This document shows, one piece after another, positions 10,868-21,387 of a stretch of 64,000 nt of DNA; position 1 is the stretch's first letter, and each line of letters opens with the position of its first letter. Location: the NCBI GenBank assembly GCA_963682025.1, contig OY821520.1, forward strand, positions 83,729,465-83,793,464, in the 5' to 3' direction. Source of the stretch: Cordilura impudica (Eukaryota > Arthropoda > Insecta > Diptera > Scathophagidae). The notes beneath the pieces are model-generated. The model worked only from the letters and a program-made list of their open reading frames with translations. It had not been told where the DNA came from and did no database searches. The translations under genes were made by a program, and so were the position numbers.

Positions 10868-13635
10868 GGAGGATTTCATGTCAAGTGCACCAACTTTTGA
10901 AACCGATGTCTTCCGATCGGGATGAAATTTGCACCAAGGTTAGTCCTATTGGATAGTAGTTCAGACACAATTTTTCAACAAGATCGGTCCAGATCTCTCT
11001 GAGTTAGAGGGGATCAAAATTTGACATTTTGGCCAAACAGGTGTTTTTTCTCATCCATGTAACTTATTACCTATTGTTCTTAGAAAATTTTCTCCCAAAT
11101 AGTTTAGATAGCTGTTTCTTCAATATTTCGGAAAAAAATACTTTAAAAAAAAAAAAAAATTTTTTTTTAGACTTTTTTTTTGCTAAATTAAAGCATTTTT
11201 TGCCTTTTTTTCAAAAAGTGCATTTTTTTTTTATTTTTTCATAAGAAAGCTTAGGATTTTTCCTTTAAGAGCTTTTTAGTCGCTTAGTGGGATGGGAGTG
11301 GGATATCTATCAAAATAAATGTTTTGTAACTCAAGGCAAAGGTTTTTCAATTTTTCACAAATGCACTATTTTGAATTTTTTCCTATTTGTGTCTAAAACC
11401 TTACAAATAAAACTTATACTGAGAAACTAGAAAAATTAACCTTTCTGAAGGTATGTAACATACCTAACTACAATTTTATACCCTCGATAATGTAATACCC
11501 AGAATATGTTAACCTCAGGAAAAAATCGCTTTTTTTCTATAGAAATGTTGAAAAATTATTATTTTTTATTTATTTTTAATAATAATTAAATTAATGTATA
11601 ATAATAATAATATTAAAAATAAAAAGATAAATAATTTATTAAAATTTAATCTTAATTGCATTAGATCCATTTATATCATAACTATTTTTATACTTAATTT
11701 ATTGTAGCTTATGAAGTATTTAAGTCTTGTAAATTTTTAAATACCCAGTCTTTCATCCAGCTTTTTTGTCGCCTTTATTTACTGCGTTTTTTTGTGAATC
11801 CTTTCTTGGCGTTACTAGGTTCAGCTGTTGATTTCGCTGCTGGTTTATTTGTTGTCTTTGGAAAGAAATCGCATTGAATGGAGGCAGAAAACTTTTTCAA
11901 CTTGAGTCTTCCATCGACAAGCGGTATAAAAGCATGGTATTGAGCGGTGCCATCGATTGTTACCGCAGCATCGAATCTGCTCTTCAGTGTTTTCAATGTT
12001 TCCTGATAATCCTCTTTGCTACTAAAAACTATTTTAGTTTCTTTACAATAACTCTTTGCCCAATGGAATAAAGCAGTCGCATCTAAGATGCGATCTTGAT
12101 GAGAGCACTGGAGGCTATACTTCGCTGCATTTCTTTTAAGGTTTGCTCCAATACCATCACATGCTCCTTTACCATGAGCAGTAGGATGAAAATGCCACTC
12201 AGCTGGCATTCCAAAATCTTTTTCATGGGCCATAAGATTTGCCAAGCTACTTTTGTTTTTAAAATGTTGACGAGCTCCGTCCGAAACGTAGTATACCTTC
12301 TTTACTGTAAATTTATATTTTAGATATTTTAGTATTGTCTTCTGTTCCAGTTTTTCATCTTTCATGTAGTAAATAACTACTGTGAATATAGTTGCTTGGT
12401 CGTTATTGAAGTGGAATGCTTGTATGGCATTCTGAAGAACATATTTATAGTTTTCTGCGAAATCATATGAAATAACGAATTCACCAGACTTCAAATGTAT
12501 CTTCATATCCTTGAAGAATGACCATTGCTCTTTGACTAAAAAGTCATGGGTTCTCAAGTTTAGCAATCCTGTACACATTTCTTCCACAAAATCATCCACA
12601 TTTAAAATGATTGTTTTCAATGTGCATCTGTCAGTCTGAATCCAAGAATCAAATTTGACCTCCTCTATATATTCTCGATCTAAAAAATTGATTAAATTTT
12701 CTTTGATAAATGTGGTTTTCGGGCAATTGGTACATTCACCTAAGTGGCAAGAAGTTGTTCCATTAGGACACATAGTCAATTTAAGGCAATCGCGGTAAAC
12801 GTGTAAATCTTCGGCCGAATCATCTGTTAAATACTTTAAGTTGATTTCCTTCAACATCAGTTTAACATTTTCATAGTAAATGCAAACGCATACTGTGTGA
12901 GTTCCGCTGCTTTCTGCTAAAACGCAATGTTTTGGCCTCATTTGGGTTAATTTCGTGAATCCAATTCTAATATCCTCGTGTTCAGATTGAAATGTTGCAA
13001 ATAACTCTTTCAGGTTACAGATAACCATTCTCTTCTGTTATGTTATGAAGGTATGTTACATACCTTCGGAATGGTTAATTTGTCTTGTTTCTCAGTATAA
13101 GTTTTATTTGTAAAGTTTTACACACAAATAGGAAAAAATTCAAAATAGCGCATTTGTGAAAAATTGAAAAACAGTTGTCTTGAGTTACAAAACATTTATT
13201 TTGATAGATATCCCACTCCCATCCCACTAAGCGACCAAAAAACTATTAAAGGAAAAATCCTAAGATTTCTTATGAAAAAAAAATGCCCTTTTTGAAAAAA
13301 GGCGAAAAATGCTTTAATTTAGCAAAAAAAAAGTCAAAAAAAAAAAATTTTTTTTTTTTAAGTATTTTTTTCCGAAATATTGAAGAAATAGCTATCTAAA
13401 CTATTTGGGAGAAAATTTTCTAAGAACAATAGGTAATAAGTTACATGGATGAGAAAAAACACCTGTTTGGCCAAAATGTCAAATTTTGATCAACTCTAAG
13501 TCAGAGAGATCTGGACCGATTTTGTTGAAAAATTGTGTCTGAACTACTATCCAATAGAACTAACCTTGGTGCAAATTTCATCCCGATCGGAAGACATCGG
13601 TTTCAAAAGTTGGTGCACTTGACATGAAATCCTCC
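10868..13635 (-). mobile_element. Long-TIR DNA transposon, Sola-like, copy 1
   Basis: Complete 2768-bp element. Its termini are GGAGGATTTCATGTCAAG and the reverse complement CTTGACATGAAATCCTCC, inside inverted repeats of about 600 bp (10868 to about 11470; about 13036 to 13635). ATAT flanks both sides (10864-10867 and 13636-13639), a 4-bp target duplication. The arms contain long A/T runs and the block GATGGGAGTGGGATATCTAT. A single transposase gene lies on the minus strand. The 4-bp duplication, long inverted repeats and transposase motifs fit the Sola superfamily (probably Sola2); that name is from memory and should be checked. Confidence 0.9.
11775..13028 (-). CDS. Sola-like transposase, internally deleted
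   Basis: 417-residue frame filling the space between the element's inverted repeats. It resembles a widespread arthropod and hydra transposase family. It has an N-terminal RPKHCVLAESSGTHTVCVC block (31-49), a Cys cluster (C81, C87, C94, C99, C102) that may bind zinc, and VISYDFAENY with D189. Then come YVSDGARQHFKN with D250 and HPTAHGKGACDGIGANLKR with H285 and D291. The last two resemble the core of an RNase H-like DDE enzyme, though which acids are catalytic is inferred. Compared with the copy at 33035, 21 residues including a conserved ISDDLKHD block are missing after residue 230, in frame. Relatives, as I remember them, have a long extra N-terminal region; here the frame starts beside the inverted repeat, so that region is probably lost. 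An open frame, but likely inactive. Confidence 0.8.
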   Translation of the reverse strand: MVICNLKELFATFQSEHEDIRIGFTKLTQMRPKHCVLAESSGTHTVCVCIYYENVKLMLKEINLKYLTDDSAEDLHVYRDCLKLTMCPNGTTSCHLGECTNCPKTTFIKENLINFLDREYIEEVKFDSWIQTDRCTLKTIILNVDDFVEEMCTGLLNLRTHDFLVKEQWSFFKDMKIHLKSGEFVISYDFAENYKYVLQNAIQAFHFNNDQATIFTVVIYYMKDEKLEQKTILKYLKYKFTVKKVYYVSDGARQHFKNKSSLANLMAHEKDFGMPAEWHFHPTAHGKGACDGIGANLKRNAAKYSLQCSHQDRILDATALFHWAKSYCKETKIVFSSKEDYQETLKTLKSRFDAAVTIDGTAQYHAFIPLVDGRLKLKKFSASIQCDFFPKTTNKPAAKSTAEPSNAKKGFTKKRSK

Positions 13636-13639
13636 ATAT

Positions 13640-14028
13640 ATATATATATTTTTTGTTATTTTATAAAATTTTATAATTTCAACTCACATTTTATTCAAAA
13701 TTTTAGTGAAAAGAATTTGAAATAAAAACAAATAAAGATTTGACTTTATCTTTAAAATATTTGCTTTAATTTTAGAAATAGTATTTTTTTACAATTTATA
13801 AAATTTCACTACCGAAATTAATATTTTTTTTAAATTTTTAGTCAAAAAATAAGAATCAAAAATGGTTATTAAATTTTTTCTTTATAATTTATAATTTTCT
13901 GCTAAATTTTTTATTGAAATTTACTTTTGCTCTCAAATATTTTTTTTTCATAAAATTTACTGCTCAAAAATGAATTTATTGTTCAAAACATTTGAACTCA
14001 AAATACTGAATGTAGAAATACACATTTT
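13640..14028. other. Unassigned AT-rich flank
   Basis: Low-complexity A/T-rich DNA; nothing recognised. Confidence 0.4.
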
Positions 14029-14345
14029 TTATACCCCCTAATCCACTGTGCAGATGATATATATCAGTTTTCCGTTCCGTTTGTAACGCATCGAAAGTGA
14101 ATTTGTGACCGCTTAAAGTACATATATTCCTGATTCTTTTAACAACTCTAGTCGATACAGTGATGTCCGTCTATTCGCCCATCCGTCTGTCCGTCTGTCT
14201 GTTTAAATCACGCTCATTCAAAAAAAAACCATTTACCTGGGTAAACTTTGGATAATATTGTTTATAATTATTTCGATCAGGTTGTAACTGAAAATGCGTA
14301 AATCAGGTATCACTGTACCAAGGTATGGCCTCAAATATCGACACC
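14029..14345 (+). repeat. DINE-1-like repeat, family G
   Basis: TATACCCCCTAATCCACTGTG opens the copy, followed by GTTTGTAACGCATCGAAAG, GTGATGTCCGTCTATTCG and a GTCTGTCCGTCTGTCTG core. The rest (ATTTACCTGGGTAAACTTTG) matches the reverse strand of the copies at 47.3 and 63.7 kb. Confidence 0.75.
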
Positions 14346-16130
14346 TCTAAAAATGTAATAATTTAATATTAAGTTTTTAAACAATTTAATTTTTCAAATA
14401 TTTTGTTTGCGTTTGCTATAAATATTGCCATATGTTCAGATATTTATGCAAACGAAAAACCCAAGTGGAGGATGTCAAATATAAACTACCTCTTTTTTCA
14501 TTAAATTTTTTTCTAATTTAAATAATTTCCTCAAACTTTTCTTTACTCTTAAATATTTTTCTGTGTATTTTAAAACTCAAAATTCTTAATTTGATGAAAC
14601 GTCTTTTATGCCAATACTATTCTTCATTTACTTTATTTTCCAATTTTATAAAATTTTATTTTTAGTATATTCGGCAGTTTTTTGTTAAAATTTCTCTTTA
14701 AATAAGATTTCGACTAAAAACTTTAACCAAGATTTAAACTTACTAATGAATTTGAAACAAAAAGTAACTGAAAGAAATAACAAATAATTACACTTTTACC
14801 AAGTCAAAGTTTAAATGTACTATCAACATCCTCTTCATCTCGAAGTAATAAAAAAATAATTATTAACTGGCTGGCAGAAATTCAAAGTTTGTAAGTTTAT
14901 GAATTGTAGCTAAAACAAAAAACAAGACTGAACAAAATTATAATTGCAAACATCCCAAGTAATTATAGCCAACATCCAGCAAAAACCAACAAAAACCATA
15001 AAGACAAATTTCAAAATAGAGAACCGACAAACATAAAATAGACGAAACAAAATAAGTATAATAATAATGAATTAAGATGAAAGCCAACATTAACAAAAAA
15101 CAACAACAACGATAACAACAATGAACACTTATGATAACCAAAATAATTATTGCGAGTAATAAAAAACGAAATTCTAATGGTTATAACCGAAATAAAACTT
15201 TTCATCAAATTAAAACGAAAAGGGCCAACAAGAATAAAAAAACGAAGATTAAACAAGAGAAAACCGTTAAAGAGTTAAAATAATTTATTCTTACAATTTA
15301 AACAAATAGAAATAGGTGTCTGTCCGTCTGTCTATATGTCTTTGATATACATTTTGTTTATTATTATAGAATTTTAATAAAACAAAATCCATTTAAACAC
15401 ATGTTGGTTTTGATACGAAAAAAAAATCCAAAATTTAAATACTCATTGTAAGTAGTTAATAGTTTTTATGCCAACATGTTGATTACTAAAAATCTTTAAT
15501 ATTTCTTTATTTTTTGCAACTCACACAAAATATATTCTAAAAATATATTGGAACAAAAAAAAAATAAATAATGTAAAGTAGTTCCAAGAATTCCTGTGTA
15601 TCAGCAGCAAATAAGTCAAGCATTGCGAAAAAGAGAATTAAGCAAAACAAATCTTGTATATAGAACAACATATTTTTGCTTGCGAAGAACTCACAAAAAA
15701 ACAAGATGTCAGAATATGCCACACTTGTAACGGGGCACACTGACACAGTAGAGTTTCACTTTTCTAAATTCCTTAACAAAAGCATTCAATTTGAAAATTA
15801 CGCATATTTACCCCAGTGGGAAACAGCAATGACATTAAAAATATTGTCAAAGGCCGGCTTAAGGGTGAAATATCTGCAAATGATGAAATACCAAACAAAC
15901 TTGTTGAGGGGATTAATGGGTTAATAGAAAAACAATTAACCAAATTTTTAGTGAAAATGCAAATTATACTTTACCTGATGTTAAAAAATCGTATTGTTCA
16001 AATTCAATTTCAATTTCCATTTCTTCAAAGAAATAGCCCTCCGAAGCAATATATGTAAGCCACAGTTTTTTCCAACCCGAAACAGTTAGTTAAGTCGATT
16101 TCTGAAATCACGTCAATAGTCAGAAGTCAC
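14346..16130. other. Unassigned region
   Basis: Mostly AT-rich with CAA-rich patches (15050-15120). Frames at 15676-15924 (82 codons, MSEYATLVTGHTDTVEFHFS) and 15816-16058 overlap in different phases. They could be one broken coding relic, but I do not recognise the family. No RNA gene or repeat is obvious. Confidence 0.4.
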
Positions 16131-16480
16131 ACGGTATTACTCGTAAATTAAGCGAATACGGTGGTTGTACAATATTACGAGTTGAACTTTGTGCGAATTG
16201 ATCTTGACGAACATATGCAGGGTGAAAAGGTGCATTATGGTTGTGCAAAAATCTAAAGCTGTCTCCCCATAGTTTTGTCTTCTTTTGCGAATAACTGCAT
16301 GAGGCAAAAAGTTCAAATTATAATTCTTGTTAACACTTTGGTCGAACGGAAGAAATTCATTATTCACCACACCAAGATAATCGATGAAAACTGTTAATAT
16401 GTCCTTGATTTTTGAACAATTTTGGCAAGACCATTGCAGTCATGCAACATCTTTGCTTTATTTCGTTCTGGTATTCAAAA
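16130..16480 (-). pseudogene. Mariner transposase fragment, DD34D type
   Basis: Reading leftwards: KNQGHINSFHRLSWCG (around 16400), then after a frameshift VNNEFLPFDQSVNKNYNLNF and IRKRRQNYGETALDFCTT. This is the central-to-C-terminal part of a mariner transposase (normally EFLP..VNKEYY..RLREAIR). The second catalytic HHDN motif is corrupted to CTTIMH. It lies back to back with a plus-strand mariner relic starting at about 16500. Confidence 0.8.
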
Positions 16481-16499
16481 AGCATTGTTACAGAGATAC

Positions 16500-17035
16500 G
16501 AAATCGTCCATAATATCCATGGAATGATAGAAGAATGCAAGTACGTGAGATGGCTGAGGCTGTAGGCATCTCAACTGAGTGGGCATATCACATTTTATGT
16601 ATTTATTTAGCTATCGGCGTGAAGGGCGCCTCGATTGCTCACACTATATTATAAACGAAACCTTGTGACCACTATAGAAGTGTTTAATGATATTCAAACG
16701 CGATCTGCAGTAGTTTTTGAACCGTTTCATAACCGTGGAGCAAACATGGATCCACAACAACACACCAGAGACCCACAACACAACAATCAAAGCATTAGAC
16801 CTCTCCGGGTGAACGAGCACCAAAGAACGTCAGGGTGGGTCTGCCGATCAATAAGGTCAGGCGATAGTTTTTTGAGATGTATGCTGTGGCATTCAGATCG
16901 GTTTCCTTGAAAAGGGTAAAACGGTCAGCAAAAAACCACTGCATTTGGCGAAGAAAAAGTACTGGCCATGACAAAACTCCGTAATTTGGGCTACTTATTG
17001 CTACCCCATCCAGAATATTCTCCAGATTCATTACT
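16500..17035 (+). pseudogene. Mariner transposase relic, DD34D type
   Basis: Scattered frames trace a whole mariner enzyme in order. The second helix-turn-helix is at about 16535 (VREMAEAVGISTEWAYHIL). The first catalytic block follows at about 16725 (FITVEQTWIH, where DET has become EQT), then TTIKALDLSGERAPKNVRVG. The C-terminal block LGYLLLPHPEYSPDSLLS is at about 16980. Much of the stretch between the blocks is deleted or frameshifted. Loss of the first Asp and many stops show it is dead. Confidence 0.85.
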
Positions 17036-17040
17036 TTCAT

Positions 17041-17990
17041 TTGAAAGGTCTCAGTTCAGCCAACAGATTCTACTCTGGGGAGTCTACTTCTTCGTTTACG
17101 ACTATAAAATATTGGGTGGTAGAGTTTAACGGAAGTCGTACGAGTTGCCAAGACGAACACCGTAGGGGTCGATCAATTGAAGTGGCCCCGCCAAAAACGG
17201 TTAAAAAATCCACAAAATGGTATTATATGGCTAAAGGTCTGTGAGCTAACTGAAATGAGAGGCATTTCAAAATGTGCTATGCATCGCATATTAACTGACA
17301 ATTTGGGTATGAGAAAGCTGGCCGCAAGAACAAAATCAGCGTCGTGAAGATGTTTCAATAGAGAGTTTGGCGATGTTTCACCGCAATAATACCGAGTTTT
17401 TGCTTCGATTCATAACCATGCATGTGACATGGGTTCACACCTTAGTCAAAGTAGTGGACTTAAATTGGAAAATTTTGCACAAAGAAGGTGTAGACAGTTT
17501 CATCTGCAGGCAAAAGGGACGAACAATCAATGGCGAATATTATGCCAATTTATTGCAGCATTTTTTAAGTGATGAAATTCAGGGGAAAAGGCCGCATTTA
17601 GCGAAAAAGAAGGCGCTGTTTCATCAATATAATGTACCAGTTCAGACATCCATTATTGCGATAACTAAAATTCATGAATTACAATCTGATTTCCTTATTC
17701 CTGGATTATTTCCTATTTCCAAACTTGAAAAAATGCCTCGATGGTTATTATAAACGGGAAGAATATTTGAGAAATTTGTTATGCATTCTTTGTCAGGTCG
17801 GGATATTTTGGGTGCACCCTGCGACTATTTCCTGTGTCGAAACCAGAAGATATGGTTGGGCGGTAAGAGATTTGGGCCTAAGTTAGGGATAATTACTAAA
17901 AAACCGCCATTATTGGGACGGAATAAAAAAATTGGAAAAATCGTTGGGCTAAATCTATCGAGCTCAAAGTAGAGTATGTTCAGGAATTAA
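17041..17990 (+). pseudogene. Mariner transposase relic, longer DD34D copy
   Basis: Follows the previous relic almost directly. In order it shows SFTTIKYWVVEFNGSRTSC (about 17090), DEHRRGRSIEVAPPKTVKK and ISKCAMHRILTDNLGMRKLA. After a frameshift come SLAMFHRNNTEFLLRFITM with HVTWVH in place of DETWVH, and GRTINGEYYANLLQHF. Then come KKALFHQYNVPVQTSIIA (Asp to Tyr) and the C-terminal WLGGKRFG block near 17860. All three catalytic acids are lost or displaced, and the gene is split over at least three frames. It carries more sequence than the neighbouring copy, so the two appear to be separate insertions rather than one broken gene. Confidence 0.9.
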
Positions 17991-17994
17991 CCGT

Positions 17995-18240
17995 CCTTGT
18001 AGATACTCGTATTAAAAGGATATAATCCCATAAACTAAATAAGTTCCTCTTTAAATGCGTAACAATAACTGAAAAGTAAATATTACATATAAAATGTACG
18101 GATATAAACGAGAATTGTCAAAAATATAATTGGTAAAAAAAATTTCTCTTTTCTTATGTGAAATATTTTAAAAATAAAAATAAATAAAATCCAATAAATT
18201 ATATATTTTTTTATTGTTTTTTAAGAGTGCGTAGTAGAGA
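17995..18240. other. Unassigned AT-rich stretch
   Basis: Short AT-rich interval; may include the 3' flank of the mariner relic. Confidence 0.35.
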
Positions 18241-18510
18241 AGAAGTCAGCAGATATTTGTAAAATCCATAAAAATGTATTCTTAATCAGACCGGTTTTTG
18301 GCATTTCAGCCTTCATCTGTGATTGTATTAAACATTGTAATAATTGTTATGCTACAATTGATTAGATTGTTTCTATATGAAATTTTTTTATTTAGGGCGT
18401 CCGTGAGGTTTGAACCTGTGGCTATCTCACATACACTCGTACTTGCTCTTTTTGGTCAAGCGCTTTAACACACTCACCTAAACTCAGGTCTACGAGCAGT
18501 GTGGTTAGGA
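18240..18510 (-). repeat. tRNA-derived SINE candidate
   Basis: On the minus strand, 18492-18396 resembles a tRNA. A GAGTGTGTTAAAGCGCTTGAC block matches the D-arm pattern of Leu/Ser tRNAs, and the exact B-box-like GGTTCAAACC lies at 18416-18407. An acceptor-like end reads GACGCC. The length (about 96 nt) and poor anticodon stem argue against a working tRNA. A non-tRNA tail would extend left to about 18240. A single copy in this window cannot prove it is a SINE. Confidence 0.45.
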
Positions 18511-18648
18511 ATCATTTTTTTTAAATAAGATTTCATTTAATCGGAACATAGGCATACAGTGGATATTGCACGATCCGAATACTGTGACTATGTCTAAAAC
18601 TTTAATGTTACTTTCAATGAAGTTTACACCAGCTAGAATTTCAAAGAA

Positions 18649-18738
18649 CTAGCAGAGCCCAACACTCGAAATTCGAGTGCATATTCTAGGAAATTGTATT
18701 TTTCCATTCAATTTTTTTCATTCAATGTTTTTTTAATC

Positions 18739-18773
<35 letters not shown>

Positions 18774-19143
18774 TTAAATAAAATTCATTACCTTTCATTA
18801 TAAATATTTGTTGAACATATAGAAGATATATAACTGGGTTTGTTTATAAATGATTTTATAAGAGCCTAAATGGATGCTAATCAAATTTTGCCAATTCACA
18901 ATTCAACACAAATTTAATATAGTTTTTTTATTTGAAGCTTAAATATGTGTTTTATGTATGTGTTAGTAGCAATTTTAAGTAATTATTACTCAAAAAAAAT
19001 GTACCAGATGGTCCACATCTGTAAAAATGGTACACATCTGCAAAGATATACCCTTCAAATGATATATTTTTTTGTCAAAATTGGTTGGTAGCTAAGAATC
19101 TACAATATATCACAAGAAATCACGGTGCCTATAATACTATAGA
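18649..19143 (-). mobile_element. Non-autonomous Helitron (family B, copy 1)
   Basis: Reverse-orientation copy. Its 3' end (here on the left) is CTAG beside a CTCGAAATTCGAG hairpin. Its 5' end (right) is TATAATACTATAGA, the diverged complement of TCTATAATATTAATAGG. The internal order matches the other copies (AAATTTAAT..AACACA, AAGATATACCCTTCAAATG, CACAAGAAATC). A TA microsatellite has expanded inside at about 18738-18775. Confidence 0.85.
18738..18775. repeat. TA microsatellite
   Basis: About 38 bp of mostly perfect TA dinucleotides inside a Helitron copy. Confidence 0.95.
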
Positions 19144-19780
19144 TTTTCAGAAAATTTTAACTCTTCTGGCATAAAAATACGTACAAAGTACGAGTATTTG
19201 ATATTTGATTACATTTTTTATCTTCTTTAATTTTTTTAATTTTTGGGAAAAATAATATTTATGCCCATTTAACAAAGTAATTTGCACATTTTAAAATATT
19301 TTGAAACCAAGAAGACAAAAGGAGTAAATTATCCAAAATTACTTCAGACTATTATTTTCTATTATGTATTTTGGTTTAAAATGTGGAAAGCCAAAAGACT
19401 AGAAATTTGACCTTTAGAATTATTTGAAATATGAGAGAGAAAAAATTGCCACCCTAGTGTGGATCAAATCAAAAAAATTACTTAAAAATGCATTTAAAAA
19501 GTGATTCTAAGCCGTTCGTAATTATAAAAGGTGGCTTACGTCAAGTAATTTTGAAGGTAACAGATATTAAAAGTTCTAATTTAGAACTATTCTACAAAAA
19601 CCCACAGCATTAATAAAAGTCATCCGTTATAGCCTGACTAAAGGTGAATGTGTTAAAGAGCATGGCCAACAAGTTCAATTACTAATACAACATGGTGGTC
19701 CCTCTGGTGTTTGCATTTTGAACCACTGGTTATTTTGAGTATGGCAACACCAGTGTTAGCTGTTTTATGGCAAGAAGTTA
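19144..19780. other. Unassigned
   Basis: AT-rich spacer between the 5' end of a reverse Helitron and a mariner relic; no recognisable content. Confidence 0.35.
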
Positions 19781-20965
19781 GTATAAAACATGCGGTTTAC
19801 GAAATTAGTAGATTTACGCTTGAAAGACGTTGGGAAATATTAAAAACTTATTTCCAAAATGGGCGTGAAAGTGAATTTTTATTTGAAAAAACAACACATT
19901 TTCGTGCTAGTACAGTGTGTAGAAACCAAAAACACATCTGCTGTTGCCCAGAATGTGCAAGAACAATTTAGCACCTCAACTCGTCATCTTTCTCAGGAAC
20001 TGAGTATTTGACGTACTTCTTTGATGCCAATTATGCATGAAGCTCTCGGTATGATGCTATACAAAGTTTAACTAGTACAGGAGCTGATGCCGCACGACCA
20101 TTCGCAATGTTTTCAGTTCTCCAATTAGGCTATGAAACACTTGGAAGAAGATGAGAATTGTTACCAAAAAATCATCTTTTCCGACGAAGCTCAATTTAAT
20201 CTCGGTGGTTGCGTCAACATATAAAATTGTTATATTCCGCCATTTCTGGTGGATGCACAGCTGAGTACTATCGGGCGCATCTACAGGTTCCGGATAGTGG
20301 AAAGTTCCGTAGACATACGGAACAGCTGCTAATGCAGTCGCGGGCAATCAGCGGTTCCGGGAGGAGAGTCTAAGAGGGTTTCCTGGTGGCGCCGCACCCC
20401 TAACAAGTTCTGAGTGCCAACGAAACTGGAGCGTCAAGGCGAGACATTGGCGCCTTTAAGTAACAAAATGCCATCAACAGGCCGACTGGAGGCCATACTG
20501 GCAGCCCTAGTTCCAGGATCGGATGCAGAAGTCCAATCAGGTACTCATTTTAAACCAAATGATTATCGAAACCTCAAATTTCTTTTTTGAGGCCCGATGC
20601 TCCTTATAGGAACTAAAGGAACCAGTATATATATCTGAAGCAGAGAAAATCCACACATGACTGCTGAAAAGCTAATGCAACCTGAACGAGGCACTCTTTG
20701 GTGTGATTTTTGAGTTGGCGGTGTCATTGGGCAATTTTCTTCGAAGACGTGGAAACAAATGTGTTATAGTGAACGGTGAGCGCTACTATGCAATGATAAC
20801 GATTATTTGTCGCCCAGTTCTGAAGAATAGATCCGGATACTATTTTGTTTCAGCAGGACGGAGCGCCGTGCCACACAAGCCGTGAAGCAATTAATCGTTT
20901 GCGTGACAAGTTTGAAAATCGCAGTATTGTCAATTGGCCACTCTGAATTTGGGATATATGCAGAT
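19781..20965 (+). pseudogene. Mariner transposase relic, DD41D-like, with inserted segment
   Basis: Frames in order give an N-terminal piece (about 19795-19970), then TSTRHLSQELSI (second helix region, about 19975). Next is KIIFSDEAQFNLGGCVN, the first catalytic block ending near 20225. The coding sense resumes at about 20640 with MTAEKLMQPERGTLWCDF, FEDVETN-like and CVIVNGERYYAMIT. QQDGAPCHTSREAIN-like follows at about 20850 in another frame, then LRDKFENRSIVNWPL. About 410 bp of unrelated, much less AT-rich DNA separates the two halves. Many stops are present. Without the insert the order matches the mariner relics at 2.4 and 39.4 kb. Confidence 0.85.
20228..20640. mobile_element. GC-richer insert in a mariner relic
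   Basis: This segment breaks the mariner relic between its first catalytic block and the TLWCDF block. It is far richer in G and C than anything nearby (for example GGCGCCGCACCCC and GGCCGACTGGAGGCC). The short frames carry no motif I recognise. It may be a piece of a non-LTR or LTR retroelement, but that is a guess from composition only. Confidence 0.55.
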
Positions 20966-21028
20966 TGAAATCTCAAGGTCAACCGATGAGAATATTTCAT
21001 ATAGAAACAATTCAAAACAATTACTATA

Positions 21029-21387
21029 TCTATAATATTAATAGGCAAGGCGATTTCTTGTGACATATTTTACACCTTCAATTACCAACGGATTTTAATA
21101 AAAAATATACCTTTTGAAAGGTATTTCTTTGCAGATGTTCACCATATTTACAGATGTGCATCATCTGGTACATTTTTTTTCGAGTAGACTTCATTTAAAG
21201 TGGCTGCTAACATATACATAAAACACATTTTTATGCTTCAAATAAAAAACTATACAATGATGAGTGTGTGTTTATTACATTTGTGTTGAATTGTGAATTG
21301 GCTAAAATTGATTAGGCTCTTATAAAATTATGAAAAAATAAAATTTCCTAGAATTTGCACTCGAATTTCAAGGGCTGGCTTCTGGTA
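21029..21387 (+). mobile_element. Non-autonomous Helitron (copy 2)
   Basis: Starts TCTATAATATTAATAGGCAA with an A before it. It carries the conserved blocks AAAGGTATTTCTTTGCAG and GTGTTTATTACATTTGTG, then the 3' hairpin ACTCGAATTTCAAGGGCTGG. The final CTAG has decayed. Confidence 0.85.

Noticed and set aside
11874..12323. Plus-strand frames of 65 and 75 codons inside the Sola-like gene
   Set aside because: They are shadows of the 417-residue minus-strand transposase. The same holds for the minus-strand frames at 33337-33552 and 33803-34030.
15676..16058. Overlapping 82- and 80-codon plus-strand frames as a host gene
   Set aside because: The two frames overlap in different phases, no known domain was seen, and splice signals were not convincing.
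18396..18492. Functional tRNA gene on the minus strand
   Set aside because: The B box is good, but the anticodon stem and loop do not fold correctly and the acceptor ends do not pair well; kept only as a SINE candidate.
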